64,000 bases of DNA from Ectopseudomonas composti (GTDB taxonomy: Bacteria; Pseudomonadota; Gammaproteobacteria; Pseudomonadales; Pseudomonadaceae), in assembly GCF_001567565.1 (NCBI RefSeq), contig NZ_LSSW01000031.1, positions 186,001 to 250,000 on the forward strand, read 5' to 3'. How positions within the stretch are numbered: the first letter of the stretch is position 1; every line of letters starts with the position of its first letter. Below, piece after piece: positions 41,738 through 52,595 of this stretch. Under the pieces are notes generated by a model that made no database searches, was not told the DNA's origin, and saw only the letters and a program-made list of their open reading frames with translations. The translations under genes and the position numbers were made by a program.

Positions 41738-44098
41738 CTAGGGTTCGATGCCGTAGACCTTGAGCTGGTCGACAAACTGCGCTTCATCCAGCACCTTGAC
41801 GCCCAGTTCGCTGGCCTTGGCCAGCTTCGAGCCGGCACCGGGCCCTGCTACCACGCAATGAGTCTTGGCCGATACCGAGCCGGCCACTTTGGCCCCCAGG
41901 CTCTCCAGCTTGCCCTTGGCCACGTCGCGGCTCATAAGTTCCAGGGTACCGGTGAGCACCCAGGTCTGGCCGGCCAGCGGCAGCCCTTCGGCGACCTTCT
42001 TCTCGCTTTCCCAGTGCATGCCGAAATCACGCAGTTGCTGCTCGATCGCACGAGCCCGCTGGGCGTTTTCAGCATTGTCGAAAAACTCGCGCACGGCCTT
42101 GGCCTGTTTTTCCGGCAAGGCCTGGCGCATATCCAGCCAATCACCGCCGAGCACGCCATCCAGATTGCCGAAACGCTCGGCCAGCTTCTGCGCCGCGCCA
42201 GGGCCAACACTGGGAATGTTCAGCTTGTCGAGCATGCCGCCCAGAGTGGCAATGGCCGAAAATTCAGCGCTCAGCTCCCCCTCCTCTTGCAGCTCGAGGC
42301 CACACTCACCCAGCAGAGCGCTGATCACCTGTTGATTGTGTGCGTCCTCGAAAAAGCTGTGGATCTCGTGCGCCACTTCCAGACCGATATCCGGCAAGTA
42401 GGTGAGCACCTGCGGCAGCGCCTGACGCACGCGCTCCAGTGAGGCCAGGGAACGCGCCAGCACCTTGGCGGTTTCCTCGCCGACATCGGGGATGCCGAGT
42501 GCGTATATGAAGCGCGCCAGGGTCGGCCGCTTGCTGTCCTCGATGGCTGCCAGCAGTTTGTTGCTGGACACCTCGGCGAAGCCTTCCAGGCCGATGATCT
42601 GCTCGAAGGTCAGTTTGTACAGGTCCGCCGGCGACGCGATCAGCTCCTCGTCCACCAGTTGCTCGATGGTCTTGTCGCCGAGGCCTTCGATATCCATGGC
42701 ACGGCGCGAGACGAAGTGGATGATCGCCTGCTTGAGCTGCGCCTGGCAGCTCAGGCGACCAACGCAGCGATACACCGAGCCTTCGCTGAGCGACTCCTTT
42801 CCCTTGCTGCGCTTGACCAGTTGCGTGCGCTCCACCGCCGAGCCGCACACCGGGCATTGCTCGGGAATGTGCACCGAGCGCGCGTTATCCGGGCGACGCT
42901 CGGGCACCACGGCCATCACCTGCGGGATCACGTCACCGGCGCGGCGGATGATCACCGTATCGCCGATCATCACGCCGAGGCGCGCCACTTCATCCATGTT
43001 GTGCAGGGTGGCATTGGCCACCATCACGCCGGCCACCCTGACCGGGTTCAGACGCGCCACCGGCGTGACCGCGCCAGTACGGCCGACCTGGAATTCCACG
43101 TCGAGCAACTCGGTCAGCTCTTCCTGCGCCGGGAATTTGTGGGCGATGGCCCAGTGCGGCGTACGCGCGCGGAATCCCAGCTGCTGCTGGTCTTCGATGT
43201 TGTTGACCTTGAACACCACGCCATCGATGTCATATTCCAGACTCAGACGCCGCTCACCGATGTCGCGGTAATACGCCAGGCAATCTTCGACGCCCTTGGC
43301 CAGTTTCAACTCACGACTGATGGGCACGCCCCAGGCCTTGAGCTGCTGCAGCATGGTCACCTGGGTGCCCGGCAGCTCGCCGCTGACCTGGCCGACGCCG
43401 TAGCAGCAGAACTCCAGCGGGCGGCTGGCGGTGATCTTAGGATCGAGTTGGCGCAGGCTGCCGGCAGCGGCGTTACGCGGATTGGCGAAGGTCTTGCCGC
43501 CACTCTCGGCCTGACGGGCGTTGAGTTCCTCGAAACCGGACTTGGGCATGAACACTTCGCCACGCACCTCCAGCACTTGCGGCCAGCCTTCGCCCTGCAG
43601 CTTCAGTGGTACGTTGCGGATGGTGCGCACGTTGCTGGTAATGTCCTCGCCGGTGCTGCCGTCGCCGCGCGTGGCGCCACGCACCAGTTGGCCATTCTCG
43701 TAGCGCAGGCTGACCGCCAGGCCATCGAGCTTGGGCTCGCAGCTGTACTCCACCTCGGCGCCGCCACCGAACAGATCGCCGCCCTGAAGGCCAAGACCGT
43801 TCTGCACGCTACGGTCGAACGCGCGCATGTCGTCCTCTTCGAAGGCGTTGCCCAGACTGAGCATCGGCACTTCATGGCGCACCTCGCCAAAGGCGCTGAG
43901 CGCCTCGCCACCAACGCGCTGGGTCGGCGACTCGGGCGTCACCAGTTCAGGGTGCTCGGCTTCCAGCGCCTGCAACTCGCGGAACAGACGGTCGTACTCG
44001 GCGTCCGGTACGCTCGGTTCGTCCAGCACGTAGTAGCGGTAGTTGTGCGCGTCCAGTTCATTGCGCAGTTCGGTAATACGTTGGGCGGCGTTGGTCAT
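41738..44098 (-). CDS. ligA: NAD-dependent DNA ligase
   Basis: A 786-residue essential replication ligase. The adenylation Lys is in CEPKLDGLAVSLRYENG (near residue 123). The OB domain follows, then a four-cysteine zinc finger (CPVCGSAVE and YRCVGRLSC). Helix-hairpin-helix repeats follow (IEGLGDKTIEQLV and LNIPSVGPGAAQKLA), and a C-terminal BRCT domain has LAGQTWVLTGTLELMSR. It follows zipA on the same strand, the conserved order in Pseudomonas. Confidence 0.97.
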   Translation of the reverse strand: MTNAAQRITELRNELDAHNYRYYVLDEPSVPDAEYDRLFRELQALEAEHPELVTPESPTQRVGGEALSAFGEVRHEVPMLSLGNAFEEDDMRAFDRSVQNGLGLQGGDLFGGGAEVEYSCEPKLDGLAVSLRYENGQLVRGATRGDGSTGEDITSNVRTIRNVPLKLQGEGWPQVLEVRGEVFMPKSGFEELNARQAESGGKTFANPRNAAAGSLRQLDPKITASRPLEFCCYGVGQVSGELPGTQVTMLQQLKAWGVPISRELKLAKGVEDCLAYYRDIGERRLSLEYDIDGVVFKVNNIEDQQQLGFRARTPHWAIAHKFPAQEELTELLDVEFQVGRTGAVTPVARLNPVRVAGVMVANATLHNMDEVARLGVMIGDTVIIRRAGDVIPQVMAVVPERRPDNARSVHIPEQCPVCGSAVERTQLVKRSKGKESLSEGSVYRCVGRLSCQAQLKQAIIHFVSRRAMDIEGLGDKTIEQLVDEELIASPADLYKLTFEQIIGLEGFAEVSSNKLLAAIEDSKRPTLARFIYALGIPDVGEETAKVLARSLASLERVRQALPQVLTYLPDIGLEVAHEIHSFFEDAHNQQVISALLGECGLELQEEGELSAEFSAIATLGGMLDKLNIPSVGPGAAQKLAERFGNLDGVLGGDWLDMRQALPEKQAKAVREFFDNAENAQRARAIEQQLRDFGMHWESEKKVAEGLPLAGQTWVLTGTLELMSRDVAKGKLESLGAKVAGSVSAKTHCVVAGPGAGSKLAKASELGVKVLDEAQFVDQLKVYGIEP

Positions 44099-44115
44099 GC
44101 TCGGTCTCTCAAACG

Positions 44116-44141
44116 AAAAGAGCAGCCTCGGCTGCTCTTTT
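44116..44141 (-). terminator. Hairpin between zipA and ligA
   Basis: AAAAGAGCAGC / GCTGCTCTTTT pairs perfectly over 11 bp with a four-base loop. It has A and T tracts on both sides, so it may terminate or attenuate transcription between the two genes. Confidence 0.75.
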
Positions 44142-44157
44142 GCAATGCACTGGTGTT

Positions 44158-44979
44158 TCAGCGTTTCTGGGTCAACTGCCGACGCTCGAATTCGACGATG
44201 CGCTGACGGTAGTGTTCGATGGTCTGTGCGGTCATCACGCTGCGCTGGTCATCCTTCAGCTCGCCGCCCAGTTCGTGGGCCAGCTTGCGCGCAGCGGCGA
44301 CCATCACGTCAAAGGCCTGCTTGGGATGACGCGGGCCGGGCAGACTGAGGAAGAAGCTCACCGCGCGGGTGCTGAAGCCTTCGATGTCGTCCAGGTCGAA
44401 AGTACCCGGCTTGAGAGCGTTGGCCATGGAGAACAGCACCTCGCCATTACCGGCCATGCTTTCGTGGCGGTGGAAGATATCCATCTCGCCGAAGCGCAGG
44501 CCACTTTCGAGAATGTTCTGCAGCAGTGCCGGGCCCTTGAAGCCGAAATCATCGCGCGCAACCACGTTGATCACCAGCACTTCCTCCACCGGTGCCGCAT
44601 CGGCTGCCGGCCTGGCGGCTTTCTTCGATTCCTGGGGCTCGTCATCGACCGGATTGAGCAAGGTCGGCACCGGCTCGTCGACGGCCAGATTGAGGTCACC
44701 CTGCTGCGGCTCGTTGCGCTGACGACGCGGCAGGTCCTTGGCGCTCATCGACGGCAGGTCGTCTTCGTCCAGCTGCGGTTCGCGGTCATGATTCACCACG
44801 CGCGGCGGGCTGAGCAGATCCGGGTCACTGTCGTCATCGGGCATGTTGGCGAAGCTGCGGTCGAGCTTGAACTTGAGCCTGCCCTTGCCACCGCGCATAC
44901 GGCGCCAGCCGTCGAAAAGAATGCCAGCGATGACGATGATGCCAATAACGATCAGCCACTCGCGCAGACCGAATTCCAT
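44158..44979 (-). CDS. zipA: Cell division protein ZipA
   Basis: A 273-residue FtsZ-membrane tether. An N-terminal transmembrane helix (EWLIVIGIIVIAGILFDGW) is followed by a charged, low-complexity linker (about 50-140). The C-terminal ZipA domain has EEVLVINVVARDDFGFKGPA and TFDLDDIEGFSTRAVSFFLS. ATG 44979 (MEFGLREW) is preferred over 45000 because the helix then starts at the family position. It is followed by ligA and preceded by smc. Confidence 0.93.
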   Translation of the reverse strand: MEFGLREWLIVIGIIVIAGILFDGWRRMRGGKGRLKFKLDRSFANMPDDDSDPDLLSPPRVVNHDREPQLDEDDLPSMSAKDLPRRQRNEPQQGDLNLAVDEPVPTLLNPVDDEPQESKKAARPAADAAPVEEVLVINVVARDDFGFKGPALLQNILESGLRFGEMDIFHRHESMAGNGEVLFSMANALKPGTFDLDDIEGFSTRAVSFFLSLPGPRHPKQAFDVMVAAARKLAHELGGELKDDQRSVMTAQTIEHYRQRIVEFERRQLTQKR

Positions 44980-45192
44980 GAAATACCTGACCCTTAACAA
45001 TTCTGGTGAAAAAAAGATCCAATCAAACGGATCACAACTCGACTATAAAGCGCGGCGCCAACTTGATGTTCTATCGGACGTTTTCCGCGTGTAACAAAAG
45101 TGGGCAATAAGCTAGCACGACGAAAGACAACTTTACACAGGGAGCCACACAAGGTTTTGCCTATATTCAGTTAATCTCGCAGCGCTCTGCCA

Positions 45193-48100
45193 TCATGCCT
45201 CCACCATCGCCAGCGCCTCCTCGACATCCACTGCCACCAGGCGCGAGCAACCAGGCTCGTGCATGGTAACCCCCATCAACTGATCGGCCATTTCCATGGC
45301 GATCTTGTTGTGGGTGATGTAGATAAACTGCACCGTGGCCGACATCTCCTTGACCAGGCGCGCATAGCGCCCGACGTTGGCGTCGTCCAGCGGTGCATCC
45401 ACTTCGTCCAACATGCAGAACGGCGCCGGGTTGAGCTGGAAGATGGAAAACACCAATGCCAAAGCGGTCAACGCTTTCTCTCCACCGGAGAGCAAATGAA
45501 TGGTGCTGTTCTTCTTGCCCGGGGGCCTCGCCATGATGGTTACACCGGTATCGAGTAAATCTTCGCCGGTGAGTTCCAAATAAGCGTTGCCGCCACCGAA
45601 AACTTTTGGAAAGAGTGCCTGCAAACCGCCATTGATCTGATCGAAGGTGTCCTTGAAACGATTACGCGTTTCCTTGTCGATCTTGCGAATGACGTTCTCC
45701 AAGGTTTCCAGCGCTTCGACCAGATCGGCGTCCTGCGCATCCAGGTAGCGCTTGCGCTCGGACTGCTGCTGGTACTCGTCGATGGCCGCCAGGTTGATCG
45801 GCCCGAGGCGGGCGATGCGAGCAGCCATGCGCTCCAGCTCCTCTTCCCAGGCACTCTCGCTGGCTTCGGCCGGCAGCGTGGCGATCACCCCATGCAGGTC
45901 GTAGTTGTCCTCGGCGAGCTGATCGGCCAACGCCTTGCGCCGCACGTTGAGCGACTGCCAGTCCATGCGCTGCTGCTCCAGCTGGCCGCGCAGCAGTTGC
46001 GCCTGCTGCTCGGCCTGGGTGCGGCGCTTCTCGGCATCGCGCAATTCGCGGTCGGCATCTTCCAGCGCCAAACGCGCCTGACGCAGCTCGTCGTCCACCG
46101 CCATGCGCCGTTCGAGCAGTTCTTCGAGCTTGATGCGCAGCTCTTCCAGCGGCGCCTCTCCCTCTTCCAGGTTCAGCGACAGTTGCTCACGCCGCTCGTG
46201 CAAACGTTCGGCCTGCAGTTGCAGACGCTCCAGCGCCTGGCGGGTGGAGTCGTGCTGAGCCTTGAGCGAGCCAACGCGCACTGCCAGCTGGTGAGCATGA
46301 TCCTTGTGCTGACGCGCGTCCTGGCGCACCCGGTCGAGACGTTCACGCAGGCTGTCGCGACTGGCCAGCAGGCTTTCGCGCTGCTCGTTGTCCTGCGCCA
46401 TGGCATCCAGCGCATCCTGCAGTTGCAGGCGTGATTCGCCCAATTGCTCCTGCTCGATCTCGCGCTGCTCGGCTGCTTCCTGCAATTCGTCCTGCAAACG
46501 ACGACGGCGCAGGCCCAATTGCTCGGCCTTGGCCTGACTGGCCGACAGGCGCGCCTTCAGCTCGGCCAACTGGCGCGCCAGTTCCTGCCCCTGGCGTCGC
46601 TGCTGTTCGCGCAGTTCCTCCTGGCGGCGCTGCTCGTCACGCAGCCCCAGCAAACGCTCATCCAGTTGCGCCAGACCCGCCTCACGCTCCTCGCGCTCAA
46701 GCTGCAGGCGCTCTAGCTCCTGACCCCGCGCCAGCACGCCGCTATCGGATTCTGCGGCGCGACGCACACGCAGGAAATGCCGACCGACCCAGTAGCCGTC
46801 GCGGCTGATCAGGCTTTCGCCGTCCGCCAATTGCGCACGGGCAGCCAGCGCCTGTTCCAGGGACTCGACCGGGCGCACGCTGGCCAGCCAGGAGGCCAGG
46901 TCGTGGCTCGACTCGACCTTGTCCAGCAGGCTGCCGGCGCGGCGCGCACCGCCACTGGCCGGGCTGGCCAGACGCAGTTCGCCCTGTTCCAGGGCGGAGA
47001 AATTCAGGCCGGCGAAATCATCCAGCAGCACAGCCTGCAAGTCGGCGCCGAGCACGGTTTCCACCGCCTGCTCCCAACCGGCGTCCACGCGCAGCCCTTC
47101 AGCCAGGCGTGGACGCTGCTGCAAGCCCTGCTCACGCAACCACTCCCCCGCGCCTTGGCCAGGATCGAGCGCTGCCTGCTGCAGCGCCTCCAGCGAAGCC
47201 AGGCGACCGTTCAGCCGCTGCAGCTCGCCCTGTGCCTGCTGCTGAGCCTGACCTGCCTGCTGCAATTCCTCGCGCAGTTGTTGCAGGCGCTCGGCCTGCT
47301 GCTCCTCGGCCAGTTGCAGTGCTTCGTGCTCCAGCTCGCCGACGGCCAACTGTTCGTTCAGTTCTAGAATGGCGGCGTCTTCAGGGTCGGCCGTCAGTTG
47401 CTGCAGTTCTTCATTGAGACGGCGCTGGCGTTCGCTCAGGCGTTCCAGGCTCTGTTCCAGCTGGGCGATGCGCGACTGCTGCACCTCGGCCTGACGGCGC
47501 GGCTCGGCGCTGCGCTGGTTGAAGCCATCCCATTGTTCCTGCCAGCCATGCATGCTGGCCTCGGCCTCTTCCAGGCTGGCAGCGGATTCCTCGGCAGCGG
47601 CGGCGGTCATCTCCTGCTCGGGCAGGAGCATCTCCAGTTCTTCGCCCAGGGTGGCCAGCAGCGTGCTGTCGTGGCCGAGGTGCGACTCGGTTTCCAGGCG
47701 CGCCTTTTCCGCTTCACGCAAATCATCCTGCAACTGGCGCAGGCGCTGCTGGCCATGCTGAATGCTCTGCTCGACGCGGGCGATATCGCCGCCCACGGAA
47801 TAGAAGCGGCCCTGCACCAGATTGAAACGTTCGCTCAGTTCGTGATGGCCATCGCGCAGGCGCTCGATGGCCGCATCGGCACTGCGCTGCTCGGCGACCA
47901 GGGCCTCGAAGGCCACTTCCTGGTCGCCGATCACCTGCTCGCGGCTGCCGACCTGCTGGTTCAGGGTCTGCCAGCGCAGCGCCAGCAGTTGAGCCTTGAG
48001 CTGACGCTCCTCGGCCTTGTATTCCTGGTACTTCTCCGCCGCCTGGGCCTGACGGTGCAGGCGTTCGAGCTGGCGTTCTAGCTCTTCACGCAGGTCGGTC

Positions 48101-48681
48101 AGGCGCGCCAGGTTTTCCTGGGTGCGGCGGATGCGGTTCTCGGTCTCGCGGCGGCGCTCCTTGTACTTGGAAATGCCGGCGGCTTCCTCGATGAAGTTGC
48201 GCAGCTCCTCAGGCTTGGCCTCGATCAGCTTGCTGATCATGCCCTGCTCGATGATCGAGTAGCTGCGTGGCCCCAGGCCGGTGCCGAGGAAGATGTCGGT
48301 GATGTCGCGGCGCCGGCACTTGGTGCCGTTGAGGAAATAGGTGTTCTGCCCGTCGCGGGTGACCCGGCGGCGGATGGAGATCTCGGCGAAGGCGGCGTAC
48401 TCGCCCACCAGCGAGTTGTCGCTGTTGTCGAAGATCAGCTCGATGGAGGCCTGGGTTACCGGCTTGCGCGTGTTGGAGCCGTTGAAGATGACGTCGGTCA
48501 TCGACTCGCCGCGCAGGTTCTTCGCCGAGCTTTCGCCCATCACCCAACGCACGGCGTCGATGATGTTGGATTTGCCGCAGCCGTTGGGCCCGACCACCGC
48601 CGCCATGTTGCTGGGAAAGCTCACCGTCGTCGGGTCGACGAACGACTTGAAGCCGGCCAGCTTGATGCTCTTCAGGCGCAT
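45193..48681 (-). CDS. smc: Chromosome segregation ATPase SMC
   Basis: A 1162-residue SMC protein that compacts and aligns chromosomes. The N-terminal head has Walker A (VVGPNGCGKSNIIDAVRWV). Long coiled coils flank a hinge at about residues 510-630. The C-terminal head has the signature LLSGGEKALTALALVF and Walker B PFCMLDEVDAPLDDANV. Length is normal. Its downstream neighbour is zipA, as in P. aeruginosa. The start abuts a GntR gene by six bases. Confidence 0.97.
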   Translation of the reverse strand: MRLKSIKLAGFKSFVDPTTVSFPSNMAAVVGPNGCGKSNIIDAVRWVMGESSAKNLRGESMTDVIFNGSNTRKPVTQASIELIFDNSDNSLVGEYAAFAEISIRRRVTRDGQNTYFLNGTKCRRRDITDIFLGTGLGPRSYSIIEQGMISKLIEAKPEELRNFIEEAAGISKYKERRRETENRIRRTQENLARLTDLREELERQLERLHRQAQAAEKYQEYKAEERQLKAQLLALRWQTLNQQVGSREQVIGDQEVAFEALVAEQRSADAAIERLRDGHHELSERFNLVQGRFYSVGGDIARVEQSIQHGQQRLRQLQDDLREAEKARLETESHLGHDSTLLATLGEELEMLLPEQEMTAAAAEESAASLEEAEASMHGWQEQWDGFNQRSAEPRRQAEVQQSRIAQLEQSLERLSERQRRLNEELQQLTADPEDAAILELNEQLAVGELEHEALQLAEEQQAERLQQLREELQQAGQAQQQAQGELQRLNGRLASLEALQQAALDPGQGAGEWLREQGLQQRPRLAEGLRVDAGWEQAVETVLGADLQAVLLDDFAGLNFSALEQGELRLASPASGGARRAGSLLDKVESSHDLASWLASVRPVESLEQALAARAQLADGESLISRDGYWVGRHFLRVRRAAESDSGVLARGQELERLQLEREEREAGLAQLDERLLGLRDEQRRQEELREQQRRQGQELARQLAELKARLSASQAKAEQLGLRRRRLQDELQEAAEQREIEQEQLGESRLQLQDALDAMAQDNEQRESLLASRDSLRERLDRVRQDARQHKDHAHQLAVRVGSLKAQHDSTRQALERLQLQAERLHERREQLSLNLEEGEAPLEELRIKLEELLERRMAVDDELRQARLALEDADRELRDAEKRRTQAEQQAQLLRGQLEQQRMDWQSLNVRRKALADQLAEDNYDLHGVIATLPAEASESAWEEELERMAARIARLGPINLAAIDEYQQQSERKRYLDAQDADLVEALETLENVIRKIDKETRNRFKDTFDQINGGLQALFPKVFGGGNAYLELTGEDLLDTGVTIMARPPGKKNSTIHLLSGGEKALTALALVFSIFQLNPAPFCMLDEVDAPLDDANVGRYARLVKEMSATVQFIYITHNKIAMEMADQLMGVTMHEPGCSRLVAVDVEEALAMVEA

Positions 48682-48687
48682 CGCGGC

Positions 48688-49347
48688 TTAGCGCTCGGCC
48701 AGGGTCGCCAGCACCAGCTGGCAGTTGTGCTGACCGTAGGCCTGCAGGACTTCGCGGGCACGCTCGTGGTCACGGGCGATGATCGCCTGCAGCAGGCTGG
48801 CGAAGGTGCCCATGAACTGGCCCATCTCGCCTTTGCGGCGCTCCAGCGCCAGGTGGTAGGTGCGACTGATGGCCGGCAGCAGATTCTCCAGGGTTTCCTG
48901 CAGATAAGGGTTGTCGGCGAAGGGAAAGGCGGCGCGCATCACGTCAAAACTGCCCTCGACGAAGGCAGCGATATCGCCGCGCTCCAGGCTGGCCAGCAGA
49001 CGCTGCTGGATCTCGATGAACGGCGCCAGATCGGTTTCCACCTTCCAGCGCTCGATCACGGCGCGCGCCAGCATGATGTAGAGCTCGATGCTCAGGGCAT
49101 AGAGGCTGGTGACGTGATGCGGGGTCAGTTCGCTGACCTGGGCACCGCGACGCGGCAGGATCACGATCAGGTGACGGCGCTCGAGAATCAGCAGCGCTTC
49201 GCGCACCGAACCACGGCTGACATTGAGGGCCTGGGTAACTTTTTGCTCCTGGATGCGCTCACGTTCCTTGAGCTCACCGCGAATGATGCGTTCGGCCAGG
49301 TAATGGGCAATTTGCTCGGCGAGGCTGTCCGGGGCCTTGAACGTCAT
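48688..49347 (-). CDS. GntR/FadR-type regulator next to alkB
   Basis: A 219-residue FCD-domain GntR regulator. The winged helix (SLAEQIAHYLAERIIRGELK, then VSRGSVREALLILERR) is followed by the helical C-terminal domain. ATG 49347 (MTFKAPDS) is favoured. It is divergent from alkB, with a perfect TTGTCCTACAA palindrome upstream of alkB that resembles GntR/FadR operators. In P. aeruginosa the same gene order (GntR beside alkB2) is known. It probably controls alkB, and perhaps itself, in response to a fatty acid or alkane (inference). Confidence 0.87.
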   Translation of the reverse strand: MTFKAPDSLAEQIAHYLAERIIRGELKERERIQEQKVTQALNVSRGSVREALLILERRHLIVILPRRGAQVSELTPHHVTSLYALSIELYIMLARAVIERWKVETDLAPFIEIQQRLLASLERGDIAAFVEGSFDVMRAAFPFADNPYLQETLENLLPAISRTYHLALERRKGEMGQFMGTFASLLQAIIARDHERAREVLQAYGQHNCQLVLATLAER

Positions 49348-49523
49348 GACATTCCTTATTTGCGTCGAACCAGGGCAGGCGGTCGAGTCTGGGAGCCCCG
49401 CCACGGCTGGGCGGGAGCAAGAAAATCTGGCGGCGAGTGTAACACAGCGTGTTACCGCGCCAAACGCCCTCGCGGCGCACTTTCCCTTCTAAAGGTTGGG
49501 CATGGAAGTCTGGTCACGAAAAT

Positions 49524-49540
49524 CGATTGTCCTACAATCG
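49524..49540. promoter_or_regulatory. Candidate GntR operator upstream of alkB
   Basis: CGATTGT-CCT-ACAATCG is a perfect 7-bp inverted repeat with a 3-base spacer, centred 47 bases before alkB. The inner TTGTNNNACAA fits the FadR-type GntR operator. Confidence 0.7.
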
Positions 49541-49578
49541 AACACCAATTCAACAACAAGAATTGACCGGAGAAAACC

Positions 49579-50712
49579 ATGCTCGAACGCCTTCCTTCGC
49601 ACTGGATGCTCGCCCTGAAAAAGGTCGGCTACTGGGTCTGGCTGATACCGGTACTGGGTATTCCACTGAGCTACCACTGGTCACTGGGCAGCCTGCATGC
49701 CGACGCCTGGCCCTGGCTGGTGATCAGCGTGGTGTTCGGCGTCATTCCCCTGCTGGATTTCGTCGTTGGCCGCGATCCGGCCAACCCGGATGAGCGCGAC
49801 GACGTACCGGCACTGGAAGCCCAGGGCTACTATCGCCTGCTGAGTCTGGCCACGGTGCCGATGCTGCTGGCGATGCTGATGTGGAGTGGCTGGATATTCG
49901 CCACTCACGAAGGCTGGAGCTGGGTCGGCCAGCTCGGCTGGATGCTCTCGGTCGGCACGGTGATGGGCGCCATCGGCATCACCGTCTCGCACGAATTGAT
50001 CCACAAGGACGCGCCCCTGGAGCAGAACGCAGGCGGCCTGCTGCTGGCAGCGGTGTGCTACGCCGGCTTCAAGGTCGAGCATGTGCGCGGCCACCATGTG
50101 CATGTCTCGACGCCCGAGGATGCCTCCTCCTCGCGCTTTGGCCAGAGCCTGTACGCCTTCCTGCCCCACGCCTACAAGCACAACTTCCTCAACGCCTGGC
50201 GGCTGGAGGCCGAACGCCTCAAGCGACGCGGCCAGCCGGCCCTGCATTGGCGCAACGAGCTGATCTGGTGGTACAGCACCAGTGCGCTGTTTTTACTCGG
50301 CTTCACCCTGGCCTTCGGCTGGCTCGGTGCACTGTTCTTCCTCGGCCAGGCGCTGACGGCCTTCACCCTGCTGGAGATCGTCAATTACGTCGAACACTAC
50401 GGCCTGCACCGGCGCAAACTGGACAACGGCCGTTACGAGCGCACCACGCCACACCACTCGTGGAACAGCAACTTCCTGCTGACCAACCTGTTTCTCTTCC
50501 ACCTGCAGCGCCACTCCGACCACCACGCCTATGCCAAGCGCCGCTACCAGGTACTGCGCCACTTCGACGACAGCCCGCAACTGCCCAATGGCTATGCCGG
50601 AATGATCGTGCTCGCCCTCTTCCCACCGCTATGGCGTGCGGTAATGGACCCCAAGGTGCGCGCCTACTATGCCGGCGAAGAGCACCAACTGAGTGAATCG
50701 CAGCTGACCTGA
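49579..50712 (+). CDS. alkB: Alkane 1-monooxygenase
   Basis: A 377-residue membrane di-iron hydroxylase that converts n-alkanes to 1-alkanols using rubredoxin. The eight-histidine motifs are present: SHELIHKDAPLEQ, VEHVRGHHVHVST and LQRHSDHHAYAKRRYQVL, plus the HYG motif NYVEHYGLHR. Six membrane helices are visible. The order smc-GntR-alkB matches the alkB2 locus of P. aeruginosa. Rubredoxin is not encoded nearby. Confidence 0.95.
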   Translation: MLERLPSHWMLALKKVGYWVWLIPVLGIPLSYHWSLGSLHADAWPWLVISVVFGVIPLLDFVVGRDPANPDERDDVPALEAQGYYRLLSLATVPMLLAMLMWSGWIFATHEGWSWVGQLGWMLSVGTVMGAIGITVSHELIHKDAPLEQNAGGLLLAAVCYAGFKVEHVRGHHVHVSTPEDASSSRFGQSLYAFLPHAYKHNFLNAWRLEAERLKRRGQPALHWRNELIWWYSTSALFLLGFTLAFGWLGALFFLGQALTAFTLLEIVNYVEHYGLHRRKLDNGRYERTTPHHSWNSNFLLTNLFLFHLQRHSDHHAYAKRRYQVLRHFDDSPQLPNGYAGMIVLALFPPLWRAVMDPKVRAYYAGEEHQLSESQLT

Positions 50713-50737
50713 GCACCCCGCTCGAGCACATCCGATC

Positions 50738-50770
50738 AACCCCGGCAGCGCAGGCTCCCGGGGTTTTGTT
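50738..50770 (+). terminator. Terminator of alkB
   Basis: The 8-bp stem AACCCCGG / CCGGGGTT has a 12-base loop and is followed by TTGTTTT. Confidence 0.7.
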
Positions 50771-50949
50771 TTGTAGGGTGCCTCCGGGCCGCCCAGGTCG
50801 TGCGCACCTGCGTTGCGAACAACCTGGGCGCACGCGGCCTGGACGCCTCGCGGCAGCCGATACACAGCCCTTGCTGGCATGAAAACCGCTACTCTCAAGC
50901 CATGAATCCGGCCGGCCGCGCTCATAACCGAAACGCATGACAAGCAGCT

Positions 50950-50999
50950 GACCACAAGGTCAAATATTTGTTGACCCAAAAGTCAGAAAACTCTAGATT
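50950..50999 (+). promoter_or_regulatory. xdhA promoter and operator-like half sites
   Basis: TTGACC (50971-50976) and TAGATT (50994-50999) are spaced by exactly 17 bases, a good sigma-70 promoter about 95 bases before xdhA. TGACC/GGTCA half sites are repeated around it (TGACC 50950, GGTCAA 50958, TTGACC 50971), forming inverted pairs that overlap the -35. The rest of the 50713-51093 gap holds only the alkB terminator and a GTAGGGTG repeat. Confidence 0.6.
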
Positions 51000-51093
51000 G
51001 CCCCCAATGGCCAATCACGCCCGGGCCCTGCAATGCGTGCACACACCCGGCGAGCCAAACGATTCATAACAATAAAGTGCCTGGAGGTCGTCC

Positions 51094-52533
<1,440 letters not shown>

Positions 52534-52595
52534 GCGTGCAGTGAATTGATCCGCCGCTGGCCCGCCCGGCGGCATGCGAAGTTTTGGAGGCGAAG

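Noticed and set aside
42659..44206. 515-codon plus-strand open frame
   Set aside because: Antisense to ligA, which is clearly real.
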